Source: Candidatus Cloacimonadota bacterium (GTDB lineage: Bacteria; Cloacimonadota; Cloacimonadia; Cloacimonadales; PWNZ01). From it: DNA of 61,164 nucleotides. The stretch covers positions 1 through 61,164 of the forward strand of contig PWOA01000068.1 in NCBI GenBank assembly GCA_003564155.1, written 5' to 3'. The translations under genes were made by a program, and so were the position numbers. Below the pieces are notes generated by a model. The model was not told where the DNA came from. It saw only the letters and a program-made list of their open reading frames with translations, and searched no databases. Of the stretch, positions 35,508-43,850 are shown piece by piece. The stretch's first letter is position 1. The number at the start of each line of letters is the position of its first letter.

Positions 35508-36647
35508 TTGAGTAAAATAATGATAACAAAACCAATAATAATCTTGATGTTTACCTGTGTGATTCTATTTGTTTATGATAATAATCAAGCTAACTCCTTA
35601 TCAAACCAAGACTATCCTGACTTATCGGTCATGGCTGGACAGATGATATTATCAGGTTTTCGGGGAACTGAAATTGATGACCATCATCATATCGTTAGAG
35701 ATATAACGGTTTATCATCTGGGAGGAGTTATACTGTTCAGTTACGACGTGGTTCTTTCAAGTAGAATTAGAAATATTATTGATCAAGAACAGCTTATGAG
35801 ATTAACAAATGACCTGACAGAAAAATCAAATAATAAACTGCTTATAGCAATTGATCAGGAAGGAGGGGCTGTTGCTCGTTTGAACAAAAGAACCGGTTTC
35901 CCGGAAACTGTTTCAGCTGCTAAATTAGGCGAAAATGATAACTTAATAGAAACAAAAAAACAAGGTGAACTTATTGGTAAAATTTTATCTGAATGTAACA
36001 TTAATGTCAACTTCGCACCCGTCGTAGACATCAATAGTAATACTGATAATCCAATAATTGGTTATTTAGGACGTAGTTTTTCAGCAGAACCGGAGAAAGT
36101 TGTTCTTCATGCACAGGCATTTATAAGAGGTATGAGAGAATACAACATCGTTAGTTGTTTAAAACACTTCCCCGGTCATGGGAGTTCAGCTGATGACTCT
36201 CACCTTGGTATTACAGATGTGACAGACACTTGGTCTGAAGAAGAGTTGATTCCTTTCAAAGAGCTGATAAAATCAGAATATGCCGATATGATTATGATTG
36301 GTCATCTTGTTAATAATAATATAGATCCCGACTATCCGGCAACATTATCTGAAAAATTTATAACTGATGTCTTAAGAAACCAATTAGAATACAATGGACT
36401 GATAATTAGTGATGACTTAGGTATGAAAGCAATTACTGATCATTATGAATTGGAAGAGACTATCTATTTAGCTCTTAATGCCGGTGTGGATATATTACTA
36501 TTTGGAAATAATATGGAGTTTGATCCCGACATAGTACCCAAAGTTCATGAAACAATGATATCATTGGTAAGACAAGGGAAAATCAGTGAAGAAAGAATAG
36601 CAGAATCTTATAAACGTATAAGAGACTTAAAAGAGAACATAAGATGA
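35508..36647 (+). CDS. Glycoside hydrolase family 3, NagZ-like beta-N-acetylhexosaminidase
   Basis: 379 aa from a TTG at 35508, preferred because AAGGATG lies about 8 bases upstream; an in-frame ATG follows 12 bases later. A hydrophobic N-terminal signal (about residues 8-22) suggests export. Catalytic motifs are clear: IAIDQEGGAVARL (about 118-130), CLKHFPGHGSSADDSHLG (about 216-233) with the histidine of the acid/base dyad, and LIISDDLGMKAI with the nucleophile aspartate. It would trim N-acetylglucosamine from peptidoglycan fragments. An exported form differs from the cytoplasmic NagZ of enterics, so it may act on other beta-linked glycans. Confidence 0.88.
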   Translation: MSKIMITKPIIILMFTCVILFVYDNNQANSLSNQDYPDLSVMAGQMILSGFRGTEIDDHHHIVRDITVYHLGGVILFSYDVVLSSRIRNIIDQEQLMRLTNDLTEKSNNKLLIAIDQEGGAVARLNKRTGFPETVSAAKLGENDNLIETKKQGELIGKILSECNINVNFAPVVDINSNTDNPIIGYLGRSFSAEPEKVVLHAQAFIRGMREYNIVSCLKHFPGHGSSADDSHLGITDVTDTWSEEELIPFKELIKSEYADMIMIGHLVNNNIDPDYPATLSEKFITDVLRNQLEYNGLIISDDLGMKAITDHYELEETIYLALNAGVDILLFGNNMEFDPDIVPKVHETMISLVRQGKISEERIAESYKRIRDLKENIR

Positions 36648-36677
36648 CATTCTATTTGTAGTAACAGTAAGTCCATG

Positions 36678-36935
36678 TTATATTCTGACATCCTTTATAG
36701 TACCTTGATTTAACTTTAAAGCGGGTTGACCCCGGATCATCATTATTATCCCGAGTTCCTTGTGACATTTTGGGCATAATGGCTTAGAAAAATTATCCAT
36801 CCCTTCCAAACCGACATAATCAGCTTCCAATCTTCTAATAAAACACTTGATAATTCTTCCTTTTCCTGCTTTAAAATAACGGAAAAGCTTGAAACCACAA
36901 CCACATTCGATATCAATAATTTTACCTGTTTTCAT
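36678..36935 (-). CDS. Small zinc-ribbon-like conserved protein
   Basis: 85 aa with cysteines arranged as ECGCGF (about residues 11-16) and LCPKCHKELG (about 53-62), suggesting one zinc site. The sequence between them is basic. The C-terminus reads MIRGQPALKLNQGTIKDV and is uniform and protein-like. No ribosome binding site is evident upstream. It is convergent with the NagZ-like gene, with 30 bases between stops. Function unknown; it resembles short conserved proteins of this bacterial group rather than any named factor. Confidence 0.62.
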   Translation of the reverse strand: MKTGKIIDIECGCGFKLFRYFKAGKGRIIKCFIRRLEADYVGLEGMDNFSKPLCPKCHKELGIIMMIRGQPALKLNQGTIKDVRI

Positions 36936-36956
36936 GCTGCGGATTATTTTTCATAT

Positions 36957-37145
36957 TCAAATTTTGTCAAGGAAGCATGATCTTAATTGAGTCAGAATAA
37001 ATGCAGTCAGGCTGATTAATTCATGTAAAAATGATGTAACAGTCAAAGAAGCTGGATATGTCAACAGAGTATCCGGATGCAACCGGAAAATTACATGAAT
37101 TAAAATAATGGAAAACACCGGTAATATAAATATTGCATAAAGCAA
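36957..37145 (-). CDS. Possible small membrane protein
   Basis: A 62-codon frame starting with TTG; the open frame itself continues about 17 codons further upstream. Two hydrophobic stretches (about residues 1-18 and 41-53) could be membrane helices. It ends 21 bases before the zinc-ribbon gene on the same strand. There is no ribosome binding site and no family match that I recognise, so it may be only an open frame by chance. Confidence 0.28.
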   Translation of the reverse strand: MLYAIFILPVFSIILIHVIFRLHPDTLLTYPASLTVTSFLHELISLTAFILTQLRSCFLDKI

Positions 37146-37453
37146 GGGCAGGGACGATCTTTGAACTTGACTTTCCGCAAACTGAAGGTCTTGTTACGTT
37201 ATGTCGTTATCTTCTCGGATTTCTGAGTCACCGGAGTATCTTGCTCTTGGTAAAGCAGTGCATGTCTGGTATTTACATAACTTCTTGAAATTAAGTTCCA
37301 TTTAGTTAACTGCTTTGAAAACAAAACAGACTCTAATAAAACTGATTAAGATAAATTGATGCCTATGAGAAGGATGCTTTGCCGTTAGGACTTATATAAT
37401 TATCTGCGACTATCCTGAAAAATAAAGAAAGATAAACTATTTCTTATATTCAA
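37146..37453. other. Intergenic region upstream of the small genes
   Basis: 308 bases between the small membrane frame and the RlmD-like gene. I see no gene, terminator or repeat. Base composition is slightly less AT-rich around 37180-37260 than in its flanks, but without a persuasive reading frame. Confidence 0.4.
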
Positions 37454-38797
37454 CTATTTGGTGATAATAGCCAATGACTCAATATGATGAGTATGTGGAA
37501 ACATATCAAAAGGCTGTAGACTGTTCAAGCTAAAACCTGCTTTAATAAACCGATCAATATCTCTTTTTTGTGTCGAAATATTACAACTCAGATAGATGAT
37601 CTTATCTATAGAACTATTACAAATGGTCTGATGAGTATCATCGCCAAGACCTTTGCGGGGCGGGTCAACAATAATTGTATTTGCTTGATATTTCTTCAAT
37701 GTCTTGGGTAATGTGTTTTCAACTTGACCATCAATAATCGTTACGTTATAGAGTTTGTTGTTTTTAACATTTGATATTGTATTCTGAATCGCTTGGGGAT
37801 GACTTTCTAAACATATTACTTGTTTAGCATAGGGGGCAATATTCAGTCCGATAGTTCCTATCCCGCTGTAAGCATCAATGACTATATCATTAGCAGAGAT
37901 ATTTTTTTGAATTGCTTTGATAACATTTATACATTGCAACGTGTTAATTTGGAAAAATGACGTATAATGTATTTGTAATGTTGTAGTTAGTATATCTTCA
38001 GTTATAAAATCATTCCCCACTAGAATTTTATAATTAGAACTTAAATTTCGGTTACTGTCAATCCGGTTGATATCTTGAACAATACCGACTAAAGAGGGAA
38101 AACGGGAACTGAGATTACTGGATATAATTTTCGTAAATGGGAGTTTACCGCTTTTCGTTACTATAGTCAATAGATGATTTTTTTTCGTTTCCGAATATCT
38201 TATTCCAATGTATTTAAGACTCCCTTTACCCGTTTTTTCGTTATAAATTGAACAATTGGCACCGGTTAATAATTCCTCAGTATACTTGATGATATCATTA
38301 CAACGATCGGGATGTAGAAAACAATAGTTATGAGGAATAACTTTGTGACTTCTTCTCGCATACATACCGGTTTTAATATTATTATTATCCATTGTTACAG
38401 GAAGAATGATCTTGTTTCTGTAATTGTCTATTATGGGGGAGGGTATTATGTCATTAACTGTCACATTATTTGTTAATGAACTATGAAAAATATCGTTGAA
38501 TATATCTTGTTTGAATTTAAGTTGTGAAGAATAAGCAATGTTAAGCCAATCGCAACCGCCACATTCCGCAAATGAACTACATTTAACAGGAATTTGGTAT
38601 TTTGATTGTCTATTATAGTTAGTTATGACGGCAAAGAATGAGTCTCCTCTTTTATGAACTAATTGAACATCTACATTATCTCCTGTAATACCCTGATAAA
38701 CTAAAATACTTTTGTTTTGGTAATGGGCTAAGCCGAAACCGTTAAATATTATCTTTTTAATCTCGAGGTTGTTGAATATCGAATTATAGTTTAACAT
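37454..38797 (-). CDS. RlmD/RumA-like 23S rRNA (uracil-C5) methyltransferase
   Basis: 447 aa. An N-terminal TRAM-like domain (about residues 10-60) is followed by cysteines in VKCSSFAECGGCDW (about 64-77), the iron-sulfur ligands of the RumA group; a fourth is probably in CFLHPDRC. The methyltransferase core has DAYSGIGTIGLNIA (SAM loop) and VDPPRKGLGDD. The catalytic nucleophile cysteine is in YLSCNISTQKRD (about 403-414). It methylates a uracil in 23S rRNA (U1939 or U747 class) or a tRNA uracil; the exact target cannot be read from sequence. Stands alone on the minus strand. Confidence 0.88.
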   Translation of the reverse strand: MLNYNSIFNNLEIKKIIFNGFGLAHYQNKSILVYQGITGDNVDVQLVHKRGDSFFAVITNYNRQSKYQIPVKCSSFAECGGCDWLNIAYSSQLKFKQDIFNDIFHSSLTNNVTVNDIIPSPIIDNYRNKIILPVTMDNNNIKTGMYARRSHKVIPHNYCFLHPDRCNDIIKYTEELLTGANCSIYNEKTGKGSLKYIGIRYSETKKNHLLTIVTKSGKLPFTKIISSNLSSRFPSLVGIVQDINRIDSNRNLSSNYKILVGNDFITEDILTTTLQIHYTSFFQINTLQCINVIKAIQKNISANDIVIDAYSGIGTIGLNIAPYAKQVICLESHPQAIQNTISNVKNNKLYNVTIIDGQVENTLPKTLKKYQANTIIVDPPRKGLGDDTHQTICNSSIDKIIYLSCNISTQKRDIDRFIKAGFSLNSLQPFDMFPHTHHIESLAIITK

Positions 38798-38885
38798 CGT
38801 AAAAAACCTTTATTTACTATAAAGACTTGGGGTTAGGCTACTGCGTTTAATAATCAATTGATAAATGATATAAAATTTGTAATGT

Positions 38886-39599
38886 TTACAGCTTTTTTGT
38901 TATAGCTAGAAATTTAAGCTTCCACACCATCCAGATAGCTTCATGGACAATTTTTTTGGACATTTTCGATTGTCCTCGAGTTCGATCAGTAAAGATGATG
39001 GGAATTTCCTTTATACGAAACTTTTTAAGCCAGAGGCGGTATTTCATCTCTACTTGAAAGGAGTAGCCGTCTGACATAATATGATTTAAATCAATAGTTT
39101 TTAAAACACCCCTACGATACGCAATAAAACCGGCAGTGGGATCGTAAATTTTCATACCGGTAATTATTCTTACATATAATGACGCAAAATAGCTAAGTAA
39201 AAGTCTTCTAAATGGCCAATAAACGACACTAACCCCGTATATATAACGTGATCCGATTACAACATCATAGTCCCCGATCGCTATCAACATATCTTTCAAG
39301 TTTTCCGGATTATGAGAAAAATCGCCATCCATCTCAACTATCATTTCATAATCCTTTGTTAAAGCATATTTAAATCCAGTGATATAAGCAGATCCTAAAC
39401 CGAGTTTACCCTCTCGTTCAATTAGATGTACTCTCCGATTATTAGTTGATATTTCTGCGACGATCTTTCCTGTTCCGTCAGGAGAATTATCATCAATGAC
39501 TAAAATATCGATATTGAAATCCTGCTTGAGGACTTTATCAATTAATTGAGATATGTTTTCAGCTTCGTTAAAGGTTGGGATTATAACTAATGTTTTCAT
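38886..39599 (-). CDS. Polyprenol-phosphate mannosyltransferase-like (DPM1-type) GT2 enzyme
   Basis: 237 aa from the ATG at 39599 (MKTLVIIPTFNEAEN); a start six codons upstream is possible and neither has a strong ribosome binding site. The GT-A core shows PTFNEAENISQLID, VIDDNSPDGTGKIV (about residues 35-48), and the metal-binding MIVEMDGDFSHNPE (about 90-103). The sequence YDPTAGFIAYRRGVL is typical of dolichol-phosphate-mannose synthases. The usual C-terminal membrane helices are absent, so it is the soluble, short form. It moves mannose or a similar sugar from GDP to a polyprenol phosphate for use by GT-C enzymes; the YfhO-like protein is a possible downstream user, by inference. Confidence 0.88.
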   Translation of the reverse strand: MKTLVIIPTFNEAENISQLIDKVLKQDFNIDILVIDDNSPDGTGKIVAEISTNNRRVHLIEREGKLGLGSAYITGFKYALTKDYEMIVEMDGDFSHNPENLKDMLIAIGDYDVVIGSRYIYGVSVVYWPFRRLLLSYFASLYVRIITGMKIYDPTAGFIAYRRGVLKTIDLNHIMSDGYSFQVEMKYRLWLKKFRIKEIPIIFTDRTRGQSKMSKKIVHEAIWMVWKLKFLAITKKL

Positions 39600-39793
39600 A
39601 TTCGATCCGGATAGCATTGTATTTCTTTATAATTGTTATTTCTTAGTAGACAATGATGTCATTTATTTAGAATAATTTGTCAGGTCCATTTACAAGTTGC
39701 ATCACATGTCTCTATTAATTTTCAAAAAATTGGTATAATGATAATTGTCAATATATAGTTGAAAAAAAACTCAATATGTAGATTTTCTAGATG

Positions 39794-39820
39794 AAAAAAG
39801 GCTGTCCGCAGACAGCCTTT
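39794..39820 (-). terminator. Rho-independent terminator of gdhA
   Basis: Perfect stem AAAGGCTGTC (39797-39806) with GACAGCCTTT (39811-39820) and loop CGCA. On the minus strand the stem runs into a T-rich tail (complement of 39794-39799). It lies 26 bases past the gdhA stop. Confidence 0.85.
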
Positions 39821-39845
39821 ATATATCGTTATAATTTATTAACTG

Positions 39846-41180
39846 CTAAACAACTCCATGATCAAGCATAGCATTTGCCACTTTTAAGAATCCGGCAATA
39901 TTTGCGCCTTTAATATAATCAATGAAATCTGACTGGAATCTTCCATACTGTAAGCACTGATCGTGAATAGCTCTCATAATGGTCTGAAGTTTTTCGTCAA
40001 CCTCTTCTCGAGACCATTTGAGTCGCATACTGTTTTGGGTCATTTCTAAACCTGAAGTTGCAACTCCACCTGCATTAGCAGCTTTACCGGGAGCAAAGAG
40101 AATATTATTCTTTTGTAAAAAATGAATAGCTTCCGGAGTACAAGGCATATTCGCACCTTCTGCTAATACTTTAATTCCATTGTTTACTAAGTTCTTAGCA
40201 TCATCAAGATTCAGCTCATTTTGAATTGCACAAGGCATTGCAATATCTACAGGAACTTCCCATGGTCTCTTACCTGGGAAAAATTCGCATTTAAATTTCT
40301 CAGCATAATCTTGAACACGATCATTATTAGATGCTCGCATTTCAACCATATAACCGATTTTTTCACCTGATACGCCATCCTTATCATAGATATATCCATC
40401 AGGCCCGGATAATGTAACTACTTTGCCTCCTAATTCATTAATCTTTTGGCAAGCGCCCCAAGATACATTACCAAATCCGGAAATAGCAACTTTTTTACCT
40501 TCAACTGATTCACCTATATTTTTCAACATTTCTTGTGCAAAATATACCACACCAAAGCCTGTTGCTTCCGGACGAATAAGACTTCCGCCCCAATGTTGAC
40601 CTTTACCTGTAAATACACCGGTGAATTCATTTTTAAGCTTTTTATACATTCCAAACATGAAACCTACTTCCCGGCCGCTAACTCCTATATCACCGGCTGG
40701 AATATCGAGATTAGGACCAATGTGGCGATATAATTCAGCCATGAAAGCTTGGCAGAATCTCATCATTTCCTGCTCACTTTTCCCTTTGGAGTCAAAATCA
40801 GCTCCGCCTTTGCCACCGCCCATTGGTAAAGTTGTTAAGCTATTCTTAAATATTTGTTCAAAGCCTAAAAACTTCAGACTTGATAAATTCACACTCGGAT
40901 GGAAACGGCAACCGCCTTTATAAGGTCCTATAGCGCTATTGAACTGAACACGGTAACCTCGGTTTACATGAACATCACCACGATCATCGACCCAGGGGAC
41001 TCTGAATATTACTACTCGTTCTGGCTCAACAATTCTTTCCATAATATTTGCTTTTACCAGTCGCGGGTCAGAAACATACACGTCCCATATTGTTTCTACA
41101 ACTTCTTTAACAGCTTGTAAAAATTCAGGTTCGCCCTGATTTTTTGATGCCACTTTGTTCATAAATTCATTAAAGGTCAT
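39846..41180 (-). CDS. gdhA: Glutamate dehydrogenase (hexameric, probably NADP-specific)
   Basis: 444 aa from the ATG at 41180, chosen because GGAGGATG precedes it; a frame to 41225 lacks a site. The family segments are GGCRFHPSVN (about residues 87-96), the active-site lysine in PMGGGKGGADFD (about 119-130), and the nucleotide fold VAISGFGNVSWGA (about 230-242). The sequence PAGDIGVSGREVGFM is that of the small hexameric enzymes. It interconverts glutamate and 2-oxoglutarate plus ammonia, central in amino-acid fermentation or ammonia assimilation. NADP preference is assumed from family. It has its own promoter and terminator, so it is monocistronic. Confidence 0.95.
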   Translation of the reverse strand: MTFNEFMNKVASKNQGEPEFLQAVKEVVETIWDVYVSDPRLVKANIMERIVEPERVVIFRVPWVDDRGDVHVNRGYRVQFNSAIGPYKGGCRFHPSVNLSSLKFLGFEQIFKNSLTTLPMGGGKGGADFDSKGKSEQEMMRFCQAFMAELYRHIGPNLDIPAGDIGVSGREVGFMFGMYKKLKNEFTGVFTGKGQHWGGSLIRPEATGFGVVYFAQEMLKNIGESVEGKKVAISGFGNVSWGACQKINELGGKVVTLSGPDGYIYDKDGVSGEKIGYMVEMRASNNDRVQDYAEKFKCEFFPGKRPWEVPVDIAMPCAIQNELNLDDAKNLVNNGIKVLAEGANMPCTPEAIHFLQKNNILFAPGKAANAGGVATSGLEMTQNSMRLKWSREEVDEKLQTIMRAIHDQCLQYGRFQSDFIDYIKGANIAGFLKVANAMLDHGVV

Positions 41181-41207
41181 TACATCCTCCATATTTTTTA
41201 TTTTGCT

Positions 41208-41238
41208 TCCATACAAAAAAAACATAAATTTGTGTCAA
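41208..41238 (-). promoter_or_regulatory. Probable promoter of gdhA
   Basis: On the minus strand, TTGACA (complement of 41233-41238) is followed after 19 bases by TATGGA (complement of 41208-41213). The spacing is a little long. It lies 28-58 bases upstream of the gdhA start. Confidence 0.4.
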
Positions 41239-41483
41239 GCTTTGTCGGAGCGGTGTTAAATAACTGTGAACAAAAATAGTTAGATAATTATTCGAAACAA
41301 TTGAAGGATGATAGTTTAGACTTAAATTGAGCATATCCGGTAACATTATTTTTGATAACTTCTCAATATCTATTTGGGGTTAACATCATAAATTCATACT
41401 CCTGATACGCAAGCTATTGTTAAATGTTAGTTACTTTTTGTTTAATATTATAAAACAAATATCAACCCTTAAGATGATGGCTG

Positions 41484-41502
41484 GGGCGAATACCATTCGC
41501 CC
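41484..41502. repeat. Short perfect hairpin
   Basis: GGGCGAAT (41484-41491) pairs with ATTCGCCC (41495-41502) over a three-base loop, ACC. It is GC-rich for this AT-rich region and has no T tract on either side. Confidence 0.6.
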
Positions 41503-41863
41503 AAGAGACTAGGGCAATCAACAAACGGCTAATGATATTTACCCCTAGAAGAGGAGATGATGCATTGAAATCTTATGAACATATATTAAGTGTAAGAAAC
41601 GACTATTAAATGCTCCCAAGAACCAGTGAAATAATAAGTATGAATTTACATTAACATTTGGGACGTTATTTACCCCTCTCCATAAAGATAAGCTATTAGT
41701 AAAAAACCAAGCTAATAGAAAATTATGCAAGTTTCTTAAATAAGAAATTTGTGTCCGGATGCAGGATTCGAGAAAACAACAATCTAGGTATTTGAACAAC
41801 TTTTAGCAGTGCTTATATGCTTTTCACACAATGAATATATCTTTATCCTGAATCTGAGTTAAA

Positions 41864-41888
41864 TAAGGGTACTAAACAAGTACCCTTA
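41864..41888 (-). terminator. Probable terminator of the acyl-CoA dehydrogenase gene
   Basis: TAAGGGTAC (41864-41872) pairs perfectly with GTACCCTTA (41880-41888), loop TAAACAA. It lies 36 bases downstream of the minus-strand stop at 41925. The minus-strand tail after the stem is only moderately T-rich (TTTAACTC). Confidence 0.6.
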
Positions 41889-41924
41889 GATGATATTCAT
41901 GTTGAAAATAATAATTTAATATTA

Positions 41925-43073
41925 TTAGTCGAAATCCTTAAGTAAATTGGCCGCTACTATTGAGCGCTGAATCTGGTTGGTACCTTCATAGATCTGAGTG
42001 ATTTTTGCATCTCTCATCATTTTTTCTACAGGATATTCTTTCATATATCCATATCCACCCAGAATTTGAACTGCATCAGTTGTAACTTTCATAGCCATAT
42101 CAGAAGCATAATATTTACACATTGCCGATTCTTTGCTAAACTTTTTACAACCGTTGTCCATCATTCTTGCTGTAGCATATACTAAAGATCGAGCTGCTTC
42201 GATTTGTGTTGCCATATCTGCTAACATAAATTGTACTGCTTGAAACGATGAAATCGGTTTACCGAATTGATGACGTTGTTTTGAGTATTCAACTGCTACT
42301 TCATAAGCTCCTTGAGCTATACCTATAGCTTGTGCTGCCACCATCGGACGAGATTTATCGAATGTTTTCATACCAATCATAAAACCAATACCTTCTCTTC
42401 CTATCAGATTGGCTTTAGGAATCTTACAGTCTTCAAAAATAAGTTCGCTGGTTGCGGACGCTCTGATTCCCATTTTATTCTCTTTTTTCCCAAAACTGAA
42501 ACCTGGTGTACCCTTTTCAACTATGAGGCATGAAGCTCCTCTTGCTCCTTTTGTCTTGTCTGTCATAGCAAATACTGTGTAAATATCTGCTTCACCGCCA
42601 TTTGTTATCCACTGCTTAGTACCATTTAATAAATAATAATCTCCTTTATCCTCGGCAGTTGTTTCAATAGCTCCGGCATCGGAACCGGCATTGGCTTCAG
42701 TAAGGGCAAAAGCGGCTAAGGATTTTCCGTCAGCTATTTGAGGTAAATATTTTTGTTTTTGTTCTTCGGAACCTGACAAAAGAATGGGGTATAACCCTAA
42801 TCCGGTCGCTCCTAAAGCTAATGAAATACCACCGCAAACACGACTTAATTCCTCGGTGACTATGCATAGATCCGTAATTTTCCCGCTTATTCCGCCATAT
42901 TCTTCAGGTACCAGGACTGCAAAAAGATCGGTTTGTGCAAAAACTTCGACTATATCCCAAGGAAAGGTACCTTCTTCGTCATACTTTTCGCGAACAGGTT
43001 TTATTTTTTCTTCCGCGACTTTACGTGCAATTTCTTTTATTTCTAATTGTTCTTCAGTTAGAAAATAATCCAT
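41925..43073 (-). CDS. Acyl-CoA dehydrogenase (short-chain/butyryl-CoA type)
   Basis: 382 aa. Family signatures: FALTEANAGSDAGA (about residues 123-136), YLLNGTKQWITNGG (about 149-162), HQFGKPISSFQAVQFMLADM, and QILGGYGYMKEYPVEKMMRD. The catalytic glutamate is in IYEGTNQIQR near the C-terminus, the short-chain position. It is an FAD enzyme oxidising acyl-CoA to enoyl-CoA, or reducing crotonyl-CoA with an electron-transferring flavoprotein. No etfAB or other beta-oxidation gene adjoins it, so its partner lies elsewhere. GGAGGAT (complement) precedes the start. Confidence 0.94.
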   Translation of the reverse strand: MDYFLTEEQLEIKEIARKVAEEKIKPVREKYDEEGTFPWDIVEVFAQTDLFAVLVPEEYGGISGKITDLCIVTEELSRVCGGISLALGATGLGLYPILLSGSEEQKQKYLPQIADGKSLAAFALTEANAGSDAGAIETTAEDKGDYYLLNGTKQWITNGGEADIYTVFAMTDKTKGARGASCLIVEKGTPGFSFGKKENKMGIRASATSELIFEDCKIPKANLIGREGIGFMIGMKTFDKSRPMVAAQAIGIAQGAYEVAVEYSKQRHQFGKPISSFQAVQFMLADMATQIEAARSLVYATARMMDNGCKKFSKESAMCKYYASDMAMKVTTDAVQILGGYGYMKEYPVEKMMRDAKITQIYEGTNQIQRSIVAANLLKDFD

Positions 43074-43124
43074 ATATCCTCCATATTACTATGATATTGA
43101 AATTATTATTATTAATAATAGTGT

Positions 43125-43850
43125 TTATTTTACACTACAGTTATTTTTATCAAGAATTGTTAATCGGTGAAATAGTTTGGTTAAAAAATAAAGATTATCA
43201 TCACTTGTATAACTTTTAAAAAAAATATTCTCTAATTGCTTTTGAGTTTTTATCTCGTCACCATTCCGGAAATACTCCAAATCCTGAAGATACTTTATGA
43301 TATTACTGCAAGCATTTTTTATAGAGTGTTTGCTAGCCAAAGTGATGGGTGCTTTTTCAGTGAGTTTTATTTTTCCATTATGTAATTCATATGAAATTAT
43401 TGCAACAGCTTGAGCTAAGTTTAGTGAGGTGAATCTATTATCGGTAGGAATTATACAACGAACAGGGCAGAGATCGGCTTCCTCGTCTGTTAATCCATAA
43501 GTTTCTCTACCAAAAACAAAAGCTGTTTTACCTCGAGGTAAATCAGTCATGAAAGTCTCTATGTTTTTTGCTGAGATATCAACCTTTTTTTTTCTGCCTT
43601 TTCTTCGTGAAACAGCGATGATATTATCCATATCCTCAAGTGCTATCTCTAAACTATCAAAACATTTAATATTCTTCATTACTTCTTCGGAATGAACTGC
43701 TAAATAATGATCACCTTTAGTAGGAACTGTTCCGATAATTCTTAAATTTGTATATCCAAAATTATTAAGCACTCTGGCAACAGCTCCTACATTACCTCTA
43801 TAAATCGGTTCAACTAAAACAAAATAGGGGTCAAAATTATTTACACTCAT
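43125..43850 (-). CDS. TrmJ-like SPOUT RNA methyltransferase
   Basis: 241 aa. The SPOUT fold of the TrmH/TrmJ group is shown by VLVEPIYRGNVGAVARVLNNFG (about residues 11-32), FVFGRETYGLTDEEADLC (about 111-128) and the SAM-knot motif FTSLNLAQAVAIISYEL (about 137-153). The C-terminal about 80 residues form the helical extension of TrmJ. TrmJ methylates the ribose at position 32 of some tRNAs. Its start overlaps the stop of the FTCD gene by 4 bases (ATGA), so its expression is tied to a catabolic enzyme, an unexpected pairing. Another RNA target is possible. Confidence 0.85.
   Translation of the reverse strand: MSVNNFDPYFVLVEPIYRGNVGAVARVLNNFGYTNLRIIGTVPTKGDHYLAVHSEEVMKNIKCFDSLEIALEDMDNIIAVSRRKGRKKKVDISAKNIETFMTDLPRGKTAFVFGRETYGLTDEEADLCPVRCIIPTDNRFTSLNLAQAVAIISYELHNGKIKLTEKAPITLASKHSIKNACSNIIKYLQDLEYFRNGDEIKTQKQLENIFFKSYTSDDNLYFLTKLFHRLTILDKNNCSVK

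Larger units (their letters stand above)
41239..41924. other. 686-base non-coding region between gdhA and acyl-CoA dehydrogenase
   Basis: No convincing gene. It contains two inverted repeats, at 41484-41502 and 41864-41888, listed separately. An 84-codon frame on the minus strand at 41545-41799 is rich in Phe, Leu and His without a ribosome binding site and looks accidental. Confidence 0.55.

Noticed and set aside
41545-41799. 84-codon open frame on the minus strand
   Set aside because: No ribosome binding site and a Phe/Leu/His-rich composition typical of chance frames in AT-rich DNA.
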